Shown here piece by piece: positions 12,346 through 23,100 of a stretch of 64,000 nucleotides of DNA. The notes under the pieces are model-generated. The model saw nothing but the letters and a program-made list of their open reading frames with translations, did not search any database and was not told where the DNA came from. The translations under genes and the position numbers were made by a program. Source of the stretch: Lagopus muta (Eukaryota; Chordata; Aves; Galliformes; Phasianidae). Position 1 is the stretch's first letter. The number at the start of each line of letters is the position of its first letter. The stretch covers positions 24,554,933 to 24,618,932 of the forward strand of contig NC_064439.1 in NCBI RefSeq assembly GCF_023343835.1, read 5' to 3'.

Positions 12346-12585
12346 CGTGTTACCTTCAGGAAATGGCCTCTTCTAAGTCTTTGATGAACCTTCTGACCTT
12401 CAGTTTTGGATCTGCAATAGGATTTTTTCTATGCTATCTCCTGTTTAGCATGATACTAGAAGAACAGGTTGAGATCCAACCTCGTATTCTTCACAATGAT
12501 CCACATGGTCAACACTCAGAAGATACTGATAACAATCAGCTGCAAGGACAAATGAATTTCAATGCGGACTCTGGACAGCATAGAG
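12346..12585 (+). CDS. C1GALT1: C1GALT1 exon 2 (start codon, membrane anchor, stem)
   Basis: The acceptor is TTTTTGACAG at 12345. Seventeen bases of 5' UTR precede the ATG at 12363. The exon codes residues 1-74 plus the first base of codon 75 (phase 1 donor, AGAG then GTATTT at 12586). It contains the hydrophobic anchor ([19 protein letters not shown]) and a hydrophilic stem with HNDPH and GQMNFNADS, as in mammals. Confidence 0.95.
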
Positions 12586-15500
12586 GTATTTTGTTACACC
12601 TGATTTATTATATAATAAGTACCCTTTCATGCACCACAAACTGCCAAGTATTTGTATGAATCGTTTTCTTTCTGTTTGCCAGTGTTCAGGTTACATCTAA
12701 GTAACTTTGTTCTCTTGAGGTCTACTGCAAGGTGATTTTCTTTGCTTACATCACATTCGTGATTTTTGTATTTTCCCTTTGGAACCTTTGCTAGGCAGAT
12801 ATATTTGTTAGCATTGAAGATGAGATTGAATTGTTTGTCAGCTTTAAGGAGATAGTTCTGGACCATTTCTAACATCTGATCTAATTCTCAGATAACCCTA
12901 AAAGGAAAAAAATAGGATGGGTGCCTCACTGGGCCCTCTTTGCCTTCCTGATCCACAGTCCACAAAACTAATTGCTGTTCTCAGCTAGAAACAGAGAAAG
13001 TCTGTTGCACTTTTTCTTTTTTAAGAAGGCACACCCTTCTGATATTTCAGGCACACTTTTATATTTGACCCATCTTATCATGAGTTCATTCTCAGTCCTA
13101 AATACAGAGAGTATCTGAACTGGGGCAGTTTAGATAAGAAAAATTGCCTGCACTATAATGCATTTATTTCACAAGGCATTAATAAGTAATTTATAATCTA
13201 AAGGTACTTAAACTGCAAGCTTTGTAAGTGAAGTTTGTGAGTGTTTTGCTTGTAGTTGTAGAAAAATGTTGCAAAGAAAACTGTTTTTGATAAGGTTAAA
13301 CAGTAATATTTTAGGACCAGTGGTACAAATCTCACCAGCCATGGAATGTTCTTTTACATGAGTTAACATCACTGTATGTGTCCAGTGAAAGTTTCTTTGA
13401 CGGGAAACAAATGCTTTGGCACCTTGGAAAATGTTATATTCCACATCTGTTGTTTGGCACATTAATACTGGGTTCATTCTATCTTGATACCACTGATAAT
13501 TTACAAATAAGATTTAACTTGATTTTATAATAAATTTTTCTGCCCTACCATCTGCATTTCCCTTCAGAAACAGATTGGTATGTTAGAATTGTTTATTAGG
13601 TTTTGTTAGTTAACAAAAAATGATATAACAAAGATAAGAAGTTCTTAGATCTTTTTTTTATTTTCAGTTGCTGTGTACTTTGTGAATGGTATAAATATAT
13701 ATTTTTAACTGGAATTAATCTTGTAATGCCACAAAGAGGATGGCTTCTCACGGTTTTTATGTGTTAAATCGTTCTAAAGTCGCAATGAAAAAATACCCAT
13801 TTTGATCCAGCTCTTATGCTTCCCTTTATCTTGTGAAGTCAGAGTAACTTTGAGAATTTTAGTTTCTTGGTTTGGGGAGTTTGTTTATTTTCTTCTGAAA
13901 CTTAACATTAATTTCATTTGAAAACAAAGACCTCCTGTCCTTCTGCACGTATTTCCTGAATTAGAAGCAGAGTGTCTGGGGAGGGCTTGCTCTCCTGTAT
14001 GTATCAGTGCTCAACCAAATCTGATGTTTGGGAATTTTCCTCTCTTTTTCAGATGAGAATAAAAATGTTGCAGATGGACTCTATCAGAAGGTGAAAATAC
14101 TTTGTTGGGTCATGACTGGACCTCAAAATCTGGAGAAGAAAGCCAGACATGTTAAAGCCACCTGGGCCCAACGTTGCAATAAAATACTTTTTATGAGCTC
14201 TGAGGAAAATAAAGACTTCCCAACAGTGGGCCTAGAAACCAAAGAAGGCAGGGACCAACTTTACTGGAAGACTATAAAAGCTTTTCAGTATGTTTATGAC
14301 CATTATCTTGATGATGCTGATTGGTTCATGAAAGCGGATGATGATACGTATGTTATATTGGACAATTTAAGGTGGCTTCTTTCAAAGTACAGTCCTGAAC
14401 AGCCGATATACTTTGGAAGAAGGTTTAAGCCTTATGTGAAACAGGGCTACATGAGTGGAGGAGCGGGGTATGTTCTGAGCAAAGAAGCTCTGAAAAGATT
14501 TGTGACTGCTTTTAAAACCAACAAATGCTCTCATAGTTCCTCTATTGAAGACTTAGCACTAGGAAGGTGCATGGAGATCATTAATGTAGAAGCAGGAGAT
14601 TCCAGGGATACAAGTGGTAGGGAAACATTTCATCCCTTTGTTCCAGAACATCTCTTAATCAGAGGATACCTACCAAAAACATTCTGGTACTGGAATTACA
14701 ATTATTACCCTGCTGTAGAGGTAAGTCTTTAGGAATGTGGCATATGTTCCATGACGTACGTCTTACCATGATACAGAGTTTGAGTTGACAGTTGAATGGC
14801 AGCTAAATGTATTTTAGAAAGGAAAATTTTGTTGTGACGTTGTTGGATACACCTGTGTTAAATACCATAGTCATCAGCTAAAACTGATGCTAAGAGATAA
14901 ATGTTCTGGAGGAGCTACTCAATCTTGAATTACTATTACTGTTTTCCTATGTTTGGTGGACAGCAAGAAATGATGAAATCTTAAGAGAACTTGTCTGGTG
15001 TCAGCACTACTACGTTCCTTGCAAAGTTACCTGCAAAGTTCCTGTTCTGTTTTGTACCCTTGTATCTCAGACTGCTGTGCAATAGGAAGCGAGTCCTGTG
15101 AGGTTCATTACAAAGCAGTGTTTTAAAAAATAATGATTGTTTCTTAGGTTTTCATCATCAGCCAGTACCCCCAGCTACTCAATCTTTTTGTCCCTCACCT
15201 TATATTAGTAATGGATGTTGCCTTGACCCAGGTGCAAGACCTTGCACTTGGATTTGTTGAACCTCATGATGTTCAGCTGGGCCCACTGCTCAGCCTGTCT
15301 AGATCCCTCTGGATGGCACCCCATCCCTCAGGTGTGTTGACCTCACCCCACAGCTGGAGTGGGGTGATTTGCTTGAGTGTGCACTCGACCCCACTGTTGA
15401 TGTCACTGTTGAAGACATTAAAGAGTATCAACCCCAGCACTGATCCACGAGGACACCTAATTTTGGCTGTCTTCTCTTAAATTAAGTTTCCAGCTTGAGT

Positions 15501-16373
15501 ATTTGTTTTGCTCAGCCATTTTTCATTTAGATTTTTGCATATCTTTGTATATCATATACTCAGTCAAAGGGTTGCAGTGCGTTGTCTTGAGATCAGCACT
15601 AATAAGGAGTTTCCAAGTCTGAAAATGCCTAAATAAAAGGCAGTGTCTCTGCAAGCTGCTTGCTGCTGCCTGATTCATTTTTATGAAGTATGTAAAATGA
15701 TGATGTTTGATGCCCCATCCCTGGAGGTGTTCAAGGCCAGGCTGGATGGGGCTTTGGGCAGCCTGGTCTAGTATTAAATGTGGAGGTTGGTGGCCCTGCT
15801 TGTGGCAGGGGGGTTGGAGATTCATGATCCTTGAGGGCCCTTCCAACCTGGGCCATTCTGTGATTCTGTAAAAGCAAAGAATGCCCTCTGGCATTAAGTG
15901 CAGGCAGCAAGTTTCTTCACTGGCTTGATTACAGAGGCCAGAGACTATCTATCCATTTCTGTCTTAGGAAAGATGCTTTGGCAAATCTGCCTGATTGATC
16001 CAATTTGCTTGCCTAATGCTAAGCTTCAAAATAAATACATGAATGACGAAAGGGATTTTTTCCCAGGAAGTCAAATGTGTGTTTGAATTCTTCCTCCAGT
16101 ATCTTTAATCCGTGGCATGCTCTGGAATTCTTGCTGATGATTTTGACTTGTTTTGTATTTTAGGGCCCTGGATGCTGCTCTGACCTTGCGGTTTCATTTC
16201 ACTATGTTGATTCCATGACAATGTATCACTTGGAGTACTTGGTTTACCATCTCCGTCCATATGGGTATTCGTATCGGTACAATCCTGATTCGGCAAAGAG
16301 CCCGGGGGAGCAGAACAAAAATGAAGCACTAGAGGATAATCCAAAGCTAAAGCAAAAGACTTCTGAGAATTAA
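12363..16373 (+). CDS. C1GALT1: Core 1 beta-1,3-galactosyltransferase 1 (T-synthase), complete CDS in three exons
   Basis: CDS join 12363-12585, 14053-14720, 16164-16373: 366 codons plus TAA. The enzyme adds galactose from UDP-Gal in beta-1,3 linkage to GalNAc-Ser/Thr, making the core 1 (T) O-glycan in the Golgi. It belongs to glycosyltransferase family 31 and in vertebrates needs the chaperone COSMC (C1GALT1C1). The sequence shows type II membrane topology: a short cytosolic tail, a membrane anchor at about residues 8-31, a stem to about 80, then the catalytic domain. The domain has [13 protein letters not shown] (93-105), the acidic metal and donor site DDD at 170-172 in KADDDTYV, the YFGRRFKPY and GGAGYVLS blocks, a [14 protein letters not shown] block, and a conserved C-terminal GPGCCSD. 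Residues match the human enzyme closely as I remember it. The start is the ATG at 12363, which begins MASSKS like other vertebrate orthologues. All three junctions are GT-AG with phases 1 and 0. Transcription is from the CpG island at 6.0-7.1 kb. The gene converges with COL28A1. Confidence 0.97.
14053..14720 (+). CDS. C1GALT1: C1GALT1 exon 3 (main catalytic domain)
   Basis: The acceptor is TCTCTTTTTCAG at 14052 and the donor is TAGAG then GTAAGT at 14721. The 668 nt code residues 75-297 with an end in phase 0. This exon has the WVMTGP block, the DDD metal site at 170-172, the YFGRRFKPY block and the [11 protein letters not shown] block. Joined to exon 2, the frame begins [13 protein letters not shown], which matches the family. 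Confidence 0.96.
15200..15530 (-). repeat. CR1 LINE ORF2 fragment in C1GALT1 intron 3
   Basis: The reverse strand carries pieces of the CR1 ORF2 region that follows the reverse transcriptase core. They resemble the [14 protein letters not shown] stretch (near 15215-15270) and an upstream [16 protein letters not shown]-like piece (near 15295-15345), interrupted by frameshifts. It is an old dead fragment. Confidence 0.7.
15690..15872 (+). repeat. CR1 LINE 3' end
   Basis: The sequence CCATCCCTGGAGGTGTTCAAGG starts the match, GGCTGGATGGGGCTTTGGGCAGCCTGG follows, then CCCTTCCAACCTGGGCCATT and a GTGATTCTGT tail. This is the classic avian CR1 3' UTR, plus orientation, and well preserved. It ends about 290 bases before C1GALT1 exon 4. 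Confidence 0.9.
16164..16373 (+). CDS. C1GALT1: C1GALT1 exon 4 (C terminus and stop)
   Basis: The acceptor is TTTTGTATTTTAG at 16163. Codons run GGC CCT GGA TGC TGC through to TAA at 16371-16373, giving 69 residues. The [17 protein letters not shown] block and the [13 protein letters not shown] block are typical. The last about 25 residues are hydrophilic and Lys/Glu/Asn-rich, and this tail is known to vary between species. Confidence 0.95.
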   Translation, partial: GPGCCSDLAVSFHYVDSMTMYHLEYLVYHLRPYGYSYRYNPDSAKSPGEQNKNEALEDNPKLKQKTSEN

Positions 16374-17126
16374 TTGGACTTTGAAGGAAACTGAAAGAAG
16401 GCAGTACGGTGATTAAGAGTCTTCTCAAACTCCTGCATGAAGCTTGTGGACTAGGATTATCCATTGCGATTCTTACGTTGGCAGTACTACCAGTCAGTGC
16501 CTGTGCACAAAAGAGTCCAGCGTAGGCTCTGGCTGATTGGGATAGTGTGACATTGCAGCCCTACTCACAAAGATATTGGGCCCTAGAGCTGTGGAACAGG
16601 AGGAGGTTCTGGTACGCTGATTCCTAGAAGAACTCAGATTTAAAAGCATAGTGGACAGATTCAAAGATAATCTTACAGTGTTTTTTTTTTTTCCCTTCCA
16701 ATTGTTCTGTTATGTGAGTTCTTATACTAGAAATCTGATGTAACGGGAATGCTTTCATGATGGTTTTCTCCAGTATTTTCAGTATTCTGAAGTTACTGCG
16801 TGCATGTTGCCCTATAAGGAAATAAGAAGGGTAAAAAATAGAGCCTCAAATCTGCTTTGCCTTAATGACAGACTGGTTGGTAAGAACAGAGACACACCTC
16901 AGTGATTAATGTCTGAATTATTTCAGAAATTAAATTCACTGCTAGGAATTATTTACAGTTTTTTACTGTAAATCTTTATTGTACAGAACAACATGAAGTT
17001 AGATCACTACTGTCTTAGGGAGAAATCCAGGGATAGTTATTGTTCAGATTACTGAGGTGATGTGAGGAGATTATGTTTGTCCATGGCTTTTTTTAATTTT
17101 ATTTCAATCAAGTTGCCATTTGGCTA

Positions 17127-17132
17127 AATAAA
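17127..17132 (+). terminator. PolyA signal AATAAA, proximal candidate for C1GALT1
   Basis: This is the first canonical AATAAA after the C1GALT1 stop codon (754 bases downstream). A TTGTGAGC stretch follows within 25 bases and may serve as a weak GU-rich element. Confidence 0.5.
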
Positions 17133-17477
17133 TTCATCTCAGAACTTGTGAGCTAAAAATGCTTTTTCATATGGAAGCTCTTCTCCCCCATTACATTTTC
17201 TCTGTAAAACAGAACGGATAGTATGTTAGCCAAGTTGCGGTGGCATGTAATAGTTTGGATTCAGCCAGTGTTAATTAGTTCATTGCTGTTCAGTTTCCCC
17301 ATTTCTGTACTTTGAGATTGTGACATTACCTTATTCACAGGATTTTACAGGTACAAACACATGCTGTTTTAAAACAGGAACAAAGCTCATTTGTCTGCTT
17401 GGCTTAGAGAACTTCATTTCCCTTTTCTGAACTCTTCCTCCATTCTTAAAGTTTCTTGTTGCTTTTTTCAGAACGAA

Positions 17478-17531
17478 GTGATAGATGATTGCTGTGTCAC
17501 TCTTGTGATAGATGATTGCTGTGTCACTCTT
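17478..17531 (+). repeat. 27-bp tandem duplication
   Basis: The unit GTGATAGATGATTGCTGTGT plus CACTCTT occurs twice in a row without a mismatch. A third partial GTGA follows. Perfect identity suggests a recent duplication. Confidence 0.9.
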
Positions 17532-19131
17532 GTGAAGCTGAAGTATTTGGTTATTCAGGTAACCCAGCCTGAATGCAGGTATCTTTCAAGTGCATTAATC
17601 TCTCCACTACTTTATGAGCATCTCTGCCTCGTAAGTGAAAACACTTTCTTGATGTGGAACAAAACGGTTTTAATTACCGAAGAGTTTTCAGAAGTCAAGT
17701 CTGTGTTTTACATACACAACACAAAACTTTGTGGTTTTCACTTCTTCGAATTCAGTTAATAGAGCAGTTCAGGGGATGGGGTTAAGCCTGACATGCCTTT
17801 ATTCCACACTTGAACAAAATTTCTTTTTAGCATTTTTCGCCTTCATCATATTGATGAATTTGGACATAACCTGATTACCTCCAGTCACTGCTTTGGAAAG
17901 GGCACATACCGATAGCAGACAGCCTTATTTACTGCTGCTGTCCTTCAGGTTCCTGGAGAGGATGTTAGCATAAAGTACTGGAATTTGTGTTTTCCAAAGA
18001 TAGTTCTCGCACAGATTGGGGTTCTGTCTGTGGTCCAGTAGTGAGGTCGTGCAGCATAATGGCAATTACTGAAATATATGGAATTGAAATACTGTTTGTC
18101 ATGTCTCTGCCTGAATATAGGCTAGGTTTGTATGTTAAACCTGTTGATCTTTCATGAGGAAGATTCTGCAAAATACCGAAAGAGATGAGCTTTATTTTAT
18201 GTTAACTGACTTAGAAGATCATAACCGTATTTGTTTAGAAAAAGGAAAAAGCCTCCAGTTTGCTGTAGTCAGAGGGGTGCTGTAGTGCTGTAGTCAGAGA
18301 GAGAATGCCTGATAGCTTCTTTTAGTTGGATGCTTCCTTCTGTCAGCTAAACGTTTATCCCGCGTGCCATGTGAACACTAAGATTGTGAAATCCATATGC
18401 TGTTGATAACTCTGGTGGCATTGTTCAAACCTGCAATTAGAGGTTCTGGAATACATCAGGAAACTGTAGAATGAAATCAAGATCCCAGCGTTAATCTCTT
18501 TGCCTTTCCTCTGGGGCAGTTCTGATGGTTGCCTGTTCCCCAGCTGTGGTTGGTGGGCTTAGCAGAGCAGGGCAGGGCCTCGGGTGGAATGGGGAAATAA
18601 AGAAGTGAGCAGCACATATCTGCAAGGCCGAGAACTTACTGCTCGTGACAAGTAGGCGGCCTATCTGGAGAAGTAAGAGCAGCCTTCTCTTCCAGTGCTC
18701 ATTCTTGCTTTGTTTTAAAGTGTTCTGCTCCCACACCTCTGGTATTATTTCTTTTGCCTTTCTGGCAATGCTGCAAAGAAATCCAAATTTTTTTTTCCTG
18801 TCAGTATCCAAATAGGCTTGAAAAAATATGGATTTAACATTCTAATAGAAGGCTGTTGCTCTCTGCTAAATTGTAATGTAGCAACGAGCCTATACCTCCT
18901 GAAATGGGCAGTTTGCATCTCATTCTTCACCAGCTGAAGCGGACGAGATTGGAATTTGAGCAGTTAGTGTAATTTTCACATGCCATCTTACAGAACCATT
19001 AACAGTTTATTATTTCACTCTCAGGTCTTCGTGCTTTGACAAAGTATTGAGTATTTCTGTAGCCCCAGCAGGCTTCTTCATGGGAGGATTCAGAAGCACA
19101 GAGTCTCTTTGGCTCTTTAGATTATTGCATG

Positions 19132-19152
19132 CTCTCTCTCTCTCTTGCTCTC
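19132..19152. repeat. CT microsatellite
   Basis: A run of (CT)n about 20 bases long, followed by a further TTGCTCTCAG. Confidence 0.85.
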
Positions 19153-19930
19153 AGATCTCTTAATCAAAATTAGAAACTTCCATTGGTATGGTTGGTTGTA
19201 ATAAAAATGGTGCATCTAACATTTATGAACTAGTTTTCTTGGAATTAGGAAGCAGCAGGCTTTTCTTAAACAGTTGTTTGCCCCTGGATATGGGAATGTT
19301 CCTTAGCATAAGACAGTAACGTATTAACCCTGCAGTGTGTTTTAGCTCAGAAGAAATGAGAGTGCCAAGCAAAGTTCCTCATTGGAGGACAGTGTTAAAT
19401 TTGGCTTGCAGAAAAAAAACAAATTTAATCTTTAACTTTGAGTTCATTTGTGCAGCCTGTGTTGGACTTAGTGAAGGGGTTAGACTGTGTGCTGTTAGCA
19501 CAGTGTCTCATCTTGTGGGAGGTCTCTTCCCAATGTCTTTTGCCTGTAAGGACACTGTCTTTGTTTTGCTCTGATGGGGTTATGTATTAAAATCACTTTT
19601 TCTTTACATATGACTATTCTGTTTCCAGAGTGTGCATTTCACTGAGTACCTGGCACACCTGTAGTGCACAGTTTGCCATCCGAGAAGGGCTTTTATCTTC
19701 GTATGACTAAGAAAGATGTGGGTTATTTCTCTGATGTCCTGCTGCTGCTGCTAGTAGTGCACAGGCAGATGGACATAGACCTTTCAGTGTGGCACAACGT
19801 GGGAAAGCTGCTTTGTCCTTTGTCCTTTTTCTGACAAGAAAAACTTCTGTGAGATTCCAAAGGTGTAATTTGTTTTAGTTTACCATACTGTATTTAAAAT
19901 ACTCCATAAATGTTGTTAATGCTCTTAAAA

Positions 19931-19936
19931 AATAAA
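19931..19936 (+). terminator. PolyA signal AATAAA, distal candidate for C1GALT1
   Basis: A canonical AATAAA in an A-rich context lies 3.56 kb past the stop. Another lies at 20130-20135. Either could end a long C1GALT1 transcript. Confidence 0.4.
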
Positions 19937-20199
19937 ATGAATATTGCTGCTGGACAGTATATTCCACTAAAAACCTGTGAATGTTTCATTTTGCAGTTAT
20001 AGGCTGTTGTGTCCCTACTGACGGGTGTAAATTGGTGACTTGTCTGGACTGATCACCGTAAGATTTCTGAAACACCTTCTTTGAAGTGCCTTTGACCAAT
20101 TTTTAGCATCAAAATTTAGTTCAGAATTGAATAAATGAAATAAGTTATCTCCATACACTGCGTGTCTGTCTTCATTTGCCCGCCCTGTATACCAGTAGT

Positions 20200-23100
20200 G
20201 TGGCAGTACAGTGGAGTGCAATAAGAATATTCTCTTTCCTTGTGTGTTCGTTAGTTTTGGTGGTTGCAGGAAAGGTGGAAAGCTTGCTGAGTTCTCTGTT
20301 ATGCATGCTACTAGCAAGTAGCAAGCTACACAGAAAACTTTATTTAAAGAAAATGTTAAATTAATTACAGGTGCTAGCACCAGATCCACATAGCCAGACT
20401 GCTGTTCCTTCATTGTGCTGATTTTCACTGTCTCCATGTTATTACAGCATCCTGAGTGAACTGACTGTAGCTGATGCTCAGAGATAAAGCAACATTGTTC
20501 CAAATGCACCACATTTGACAGGAAATGCCACTTATTGAAAGCTTTGCAGGCTCAGGGGAATTTCCTACACTGCTTTTCTGTGCACTGATGTGAGTTTAAA
20601 AGGAATTTAAGTCAATATTTTCCATCCAGGGACTGAAGGCTCTCTGATTGCAGGGTGGATGCACTTGTGCATTGCTGGTTCCAATGCACTGCAAAATGGT
20701 CTGCAGCCTTCCCTCCTTTTTGAGAGTTTTTTGCCTTTATGAGGCCCTCCTTTGGGTTCTACAAATGTTGTGGTGTGGTGAGTAACTTCTTTTGACAACT
20801 GTGAAAGGAATCAGAAAGTCAGAGCCCTGAAGTGAATATTTTCATTGTTGCACTTAGGAAATAACATAGACATAGAAAAGCAGCTGGATCATGAGAAATT
20901 ATTTCTAGGCATTAGGGTGGTATTTGGTGTCATTTATAAAGGAAAGGTGAATACTCACATCAGAAATGTAGGCTGAACTCTGTGCTTTTCAAGCTTTCTA
21001 GTATATGTGTATATATATTCCTGCAACCCTAGCCACCTTTCTTTGGCTTATTTGGTTCCAGCTGAAGCCTTGGGTGCTGGAGCCTGCAGCGGTGCTGAGC
21101 CAAACTCCAATGTTCCAGTTCCACCTGGAGCTTCTCTGATGTGTCATACTGCTCTTGGGATGAAAAAGTTGATTCTTTTGCACATTCAAGGTATTGCCTT
21201 CTCTTTGAGAGGCTTATGCCAGAACCTGGCTTGTCATTTTCACGCTTCAGGTGTCTGCGGCTCACTTCAGGTCTGGATGCAAAAGGTCATACATGAGGTT
21301 AGTAATCTACAAACTGTTGAAATCAGCCTGCCTAAATGAGCCACTACCAAAGCAAGAGTCAACCTGAGGGTTATAGATTAAGGAGATCTGACTAGATTGA
21401 GACGTGAGTTTCTCAGGAATGTTTGTTAAAATACAAAGTTGGTTTGAACAACTGCTTATCTCCTGACATTTAGACTGCAGCTTTGCTTGAGGAGGTAAGC
21501 GTTTGCAGGATACAGTTCTTAGTTTTACAGACCTGCCTATGGCCTTTGTGAGCCCATCCCTTCGGCATCCTGAAATCCACAGGGCTGGTTGGTTCCTTTG
21601 AATCTCTGTTCTGTCTCCCAGCAACTCCATGCCCTCTTGGTTTGTCCCCTCATAGGATGAAGTGCTCACTCACTGAAAGGAGAGGAACATTGTCACTAAC
21701 TTCACTCATAAGCAAACCTGGTCGGTGTGTCCTGCTCTGTTCCACCCCCAGTATTCAATGTTCCCAGCAGCTCTAAATTCTTCATAGTCTCATGTCAAGG
21801 TTCTTCTTCCCCTCAGCTGACCGAAAGAACTTCGAACTTCATCTGTTTTGATACCCTGCACCTTTAAAACCTTATTCTATGATTGCACTTGGTTCTTGCA
21901 CTTGAGTTTTTAATGAGCAATTGTCTGAACATCACGCTGTTAGGTGTCGTCAGCTCCTCCCTTCATGGAGACAGAGAGCACGACATGGAAGATAAAAATT
22001 AACTGGGGGGAAACCCTGGATGCTCAGTAGAAATCAAAACTAACAGATGTCTGTGTAGTTGCAGTTGTGGTGTTGTTTTAATGAATAACTGTTGTCTCCA
22101 AACTCCCTACAGCTGTAGTCCAGCACCCTGCAGAGAAAACCATACCTGGAGATCTGATGTTTTTCCAGCACAGAACAGCACTTGGCCAGCACCAGTAGCT
22201 CCAGCATTTATCACTGCAAACAGCAACTGCCATGTGTTCCATCATAGATTCTTGTGAGATTGAGAGACTTTGCTTACAGCTTGCTAACTTGCTCTATACT
22301 ATTGAGTGACATGAAGGACTGCTGCACAAAGAATGCTGTAGACATAAAGTGTTGGCCAAGGGCTGCGTTCTGAACCTCATGGTGCAACAGGAGGGTTTCC
22401 CCCAGCAGTTCTGTCTGTCCCAGTTCAGTACATAATCAAGTGACCTCATATCATCAGTCTGGTATAACCTTTGTTAAATCCTTACCTTACAGCAATGCTT
22501 CTTTCATATGAGAGTGTTATATGATCTCATCCACAACACATAACTAAAATCAATTTATAAATTGGAGGCAGAGCTCTTCTGTTCAGCAGCTGGTAGACGT
22601 TCAGTGTGAATAACGAAGTCTTTCTTCCCTTTTGCCAGTGTTATCTCATTTTTAGCAGACAACAGGCAGTGTCTGTTTACCCAGACATTTGTTGTGGAGC
22701 ATTTGTTGCCCCACTAGTTGCAGACATCCTGCTTTCAGAGCTGCTCTGTAGCAGCTATGCTGGGTTTTATGGCCTTTGTCAGCTTCCCAAGCTACATTTC
22801 ATGCAATGTGTTCAGACTAATGCAAGTGTTATTCACAGTCTCTGAAAGCAGAAGTTGTCTCACCAAACTTAGATCTGAATGTTTACAAATTTAAGACAAT
22901 CCTGATGAGAGAGAATCTCCTGCATCAGCTCTATCTTCTTGCTTTAAAGCCATCACTACGAAAACAGCATTCAGTCTTACTAGCATCTCCTCAGTGAGCT
23001 TAAGGAAAGAAAAAAGGAGTACAAGTCACGTGGGTGTCCCATGCTGATAAATTCACCACCATCTACAATCCCACAGCACTTTGTCAGCATTGCAGGGAAT

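Larger units (their letters stand above)
16374..20200 (+). other. C1GALT1: C1GALT1 3' UTR and downstream sequence
   Basis: After the stop there is no further coding sequence. AATAAA signals lie at 17127-17132, 19931-19936 and 20130-20135, so a short UTR (about 0.77 kb) and a long one (about 3.6-3.8 kb) are both possible. Mammalian C1GALT1 is known to have long 3' UTRs. The stretch contains a 27-bp tandem duplication (17478-17531), a doubled GCTGTAGTCAGAG near 18260-18300 and a CT-rich microsatellite near 19132-19152. Confidence 0.55.

Noticed and set aside
15055-15095. Short similarity between TATCTCAGACTGCTGTGCAA and the sequence at 3769-3790
   Set aside because: Only about 20 bases match, without terminal repeats or further alignment, so a third mariner copy is not supported.
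17391-17759. 122-codon plus frame downstream of C1GALT1
   Set aside because: It includes the 27-bp duplication, which keeps the frame only because 27 is divisible by three. It has no domain and lies in the probable 3' UTR.
20015-20512. 165-codon minus frame
   Set aside because: No conserved motif was recognised and a plus frame overlaps it. Chance length for vertebrate DNA.
21307-21669. 120-codon minus frame
   Set aside because: No motif and no splice or promoter context.
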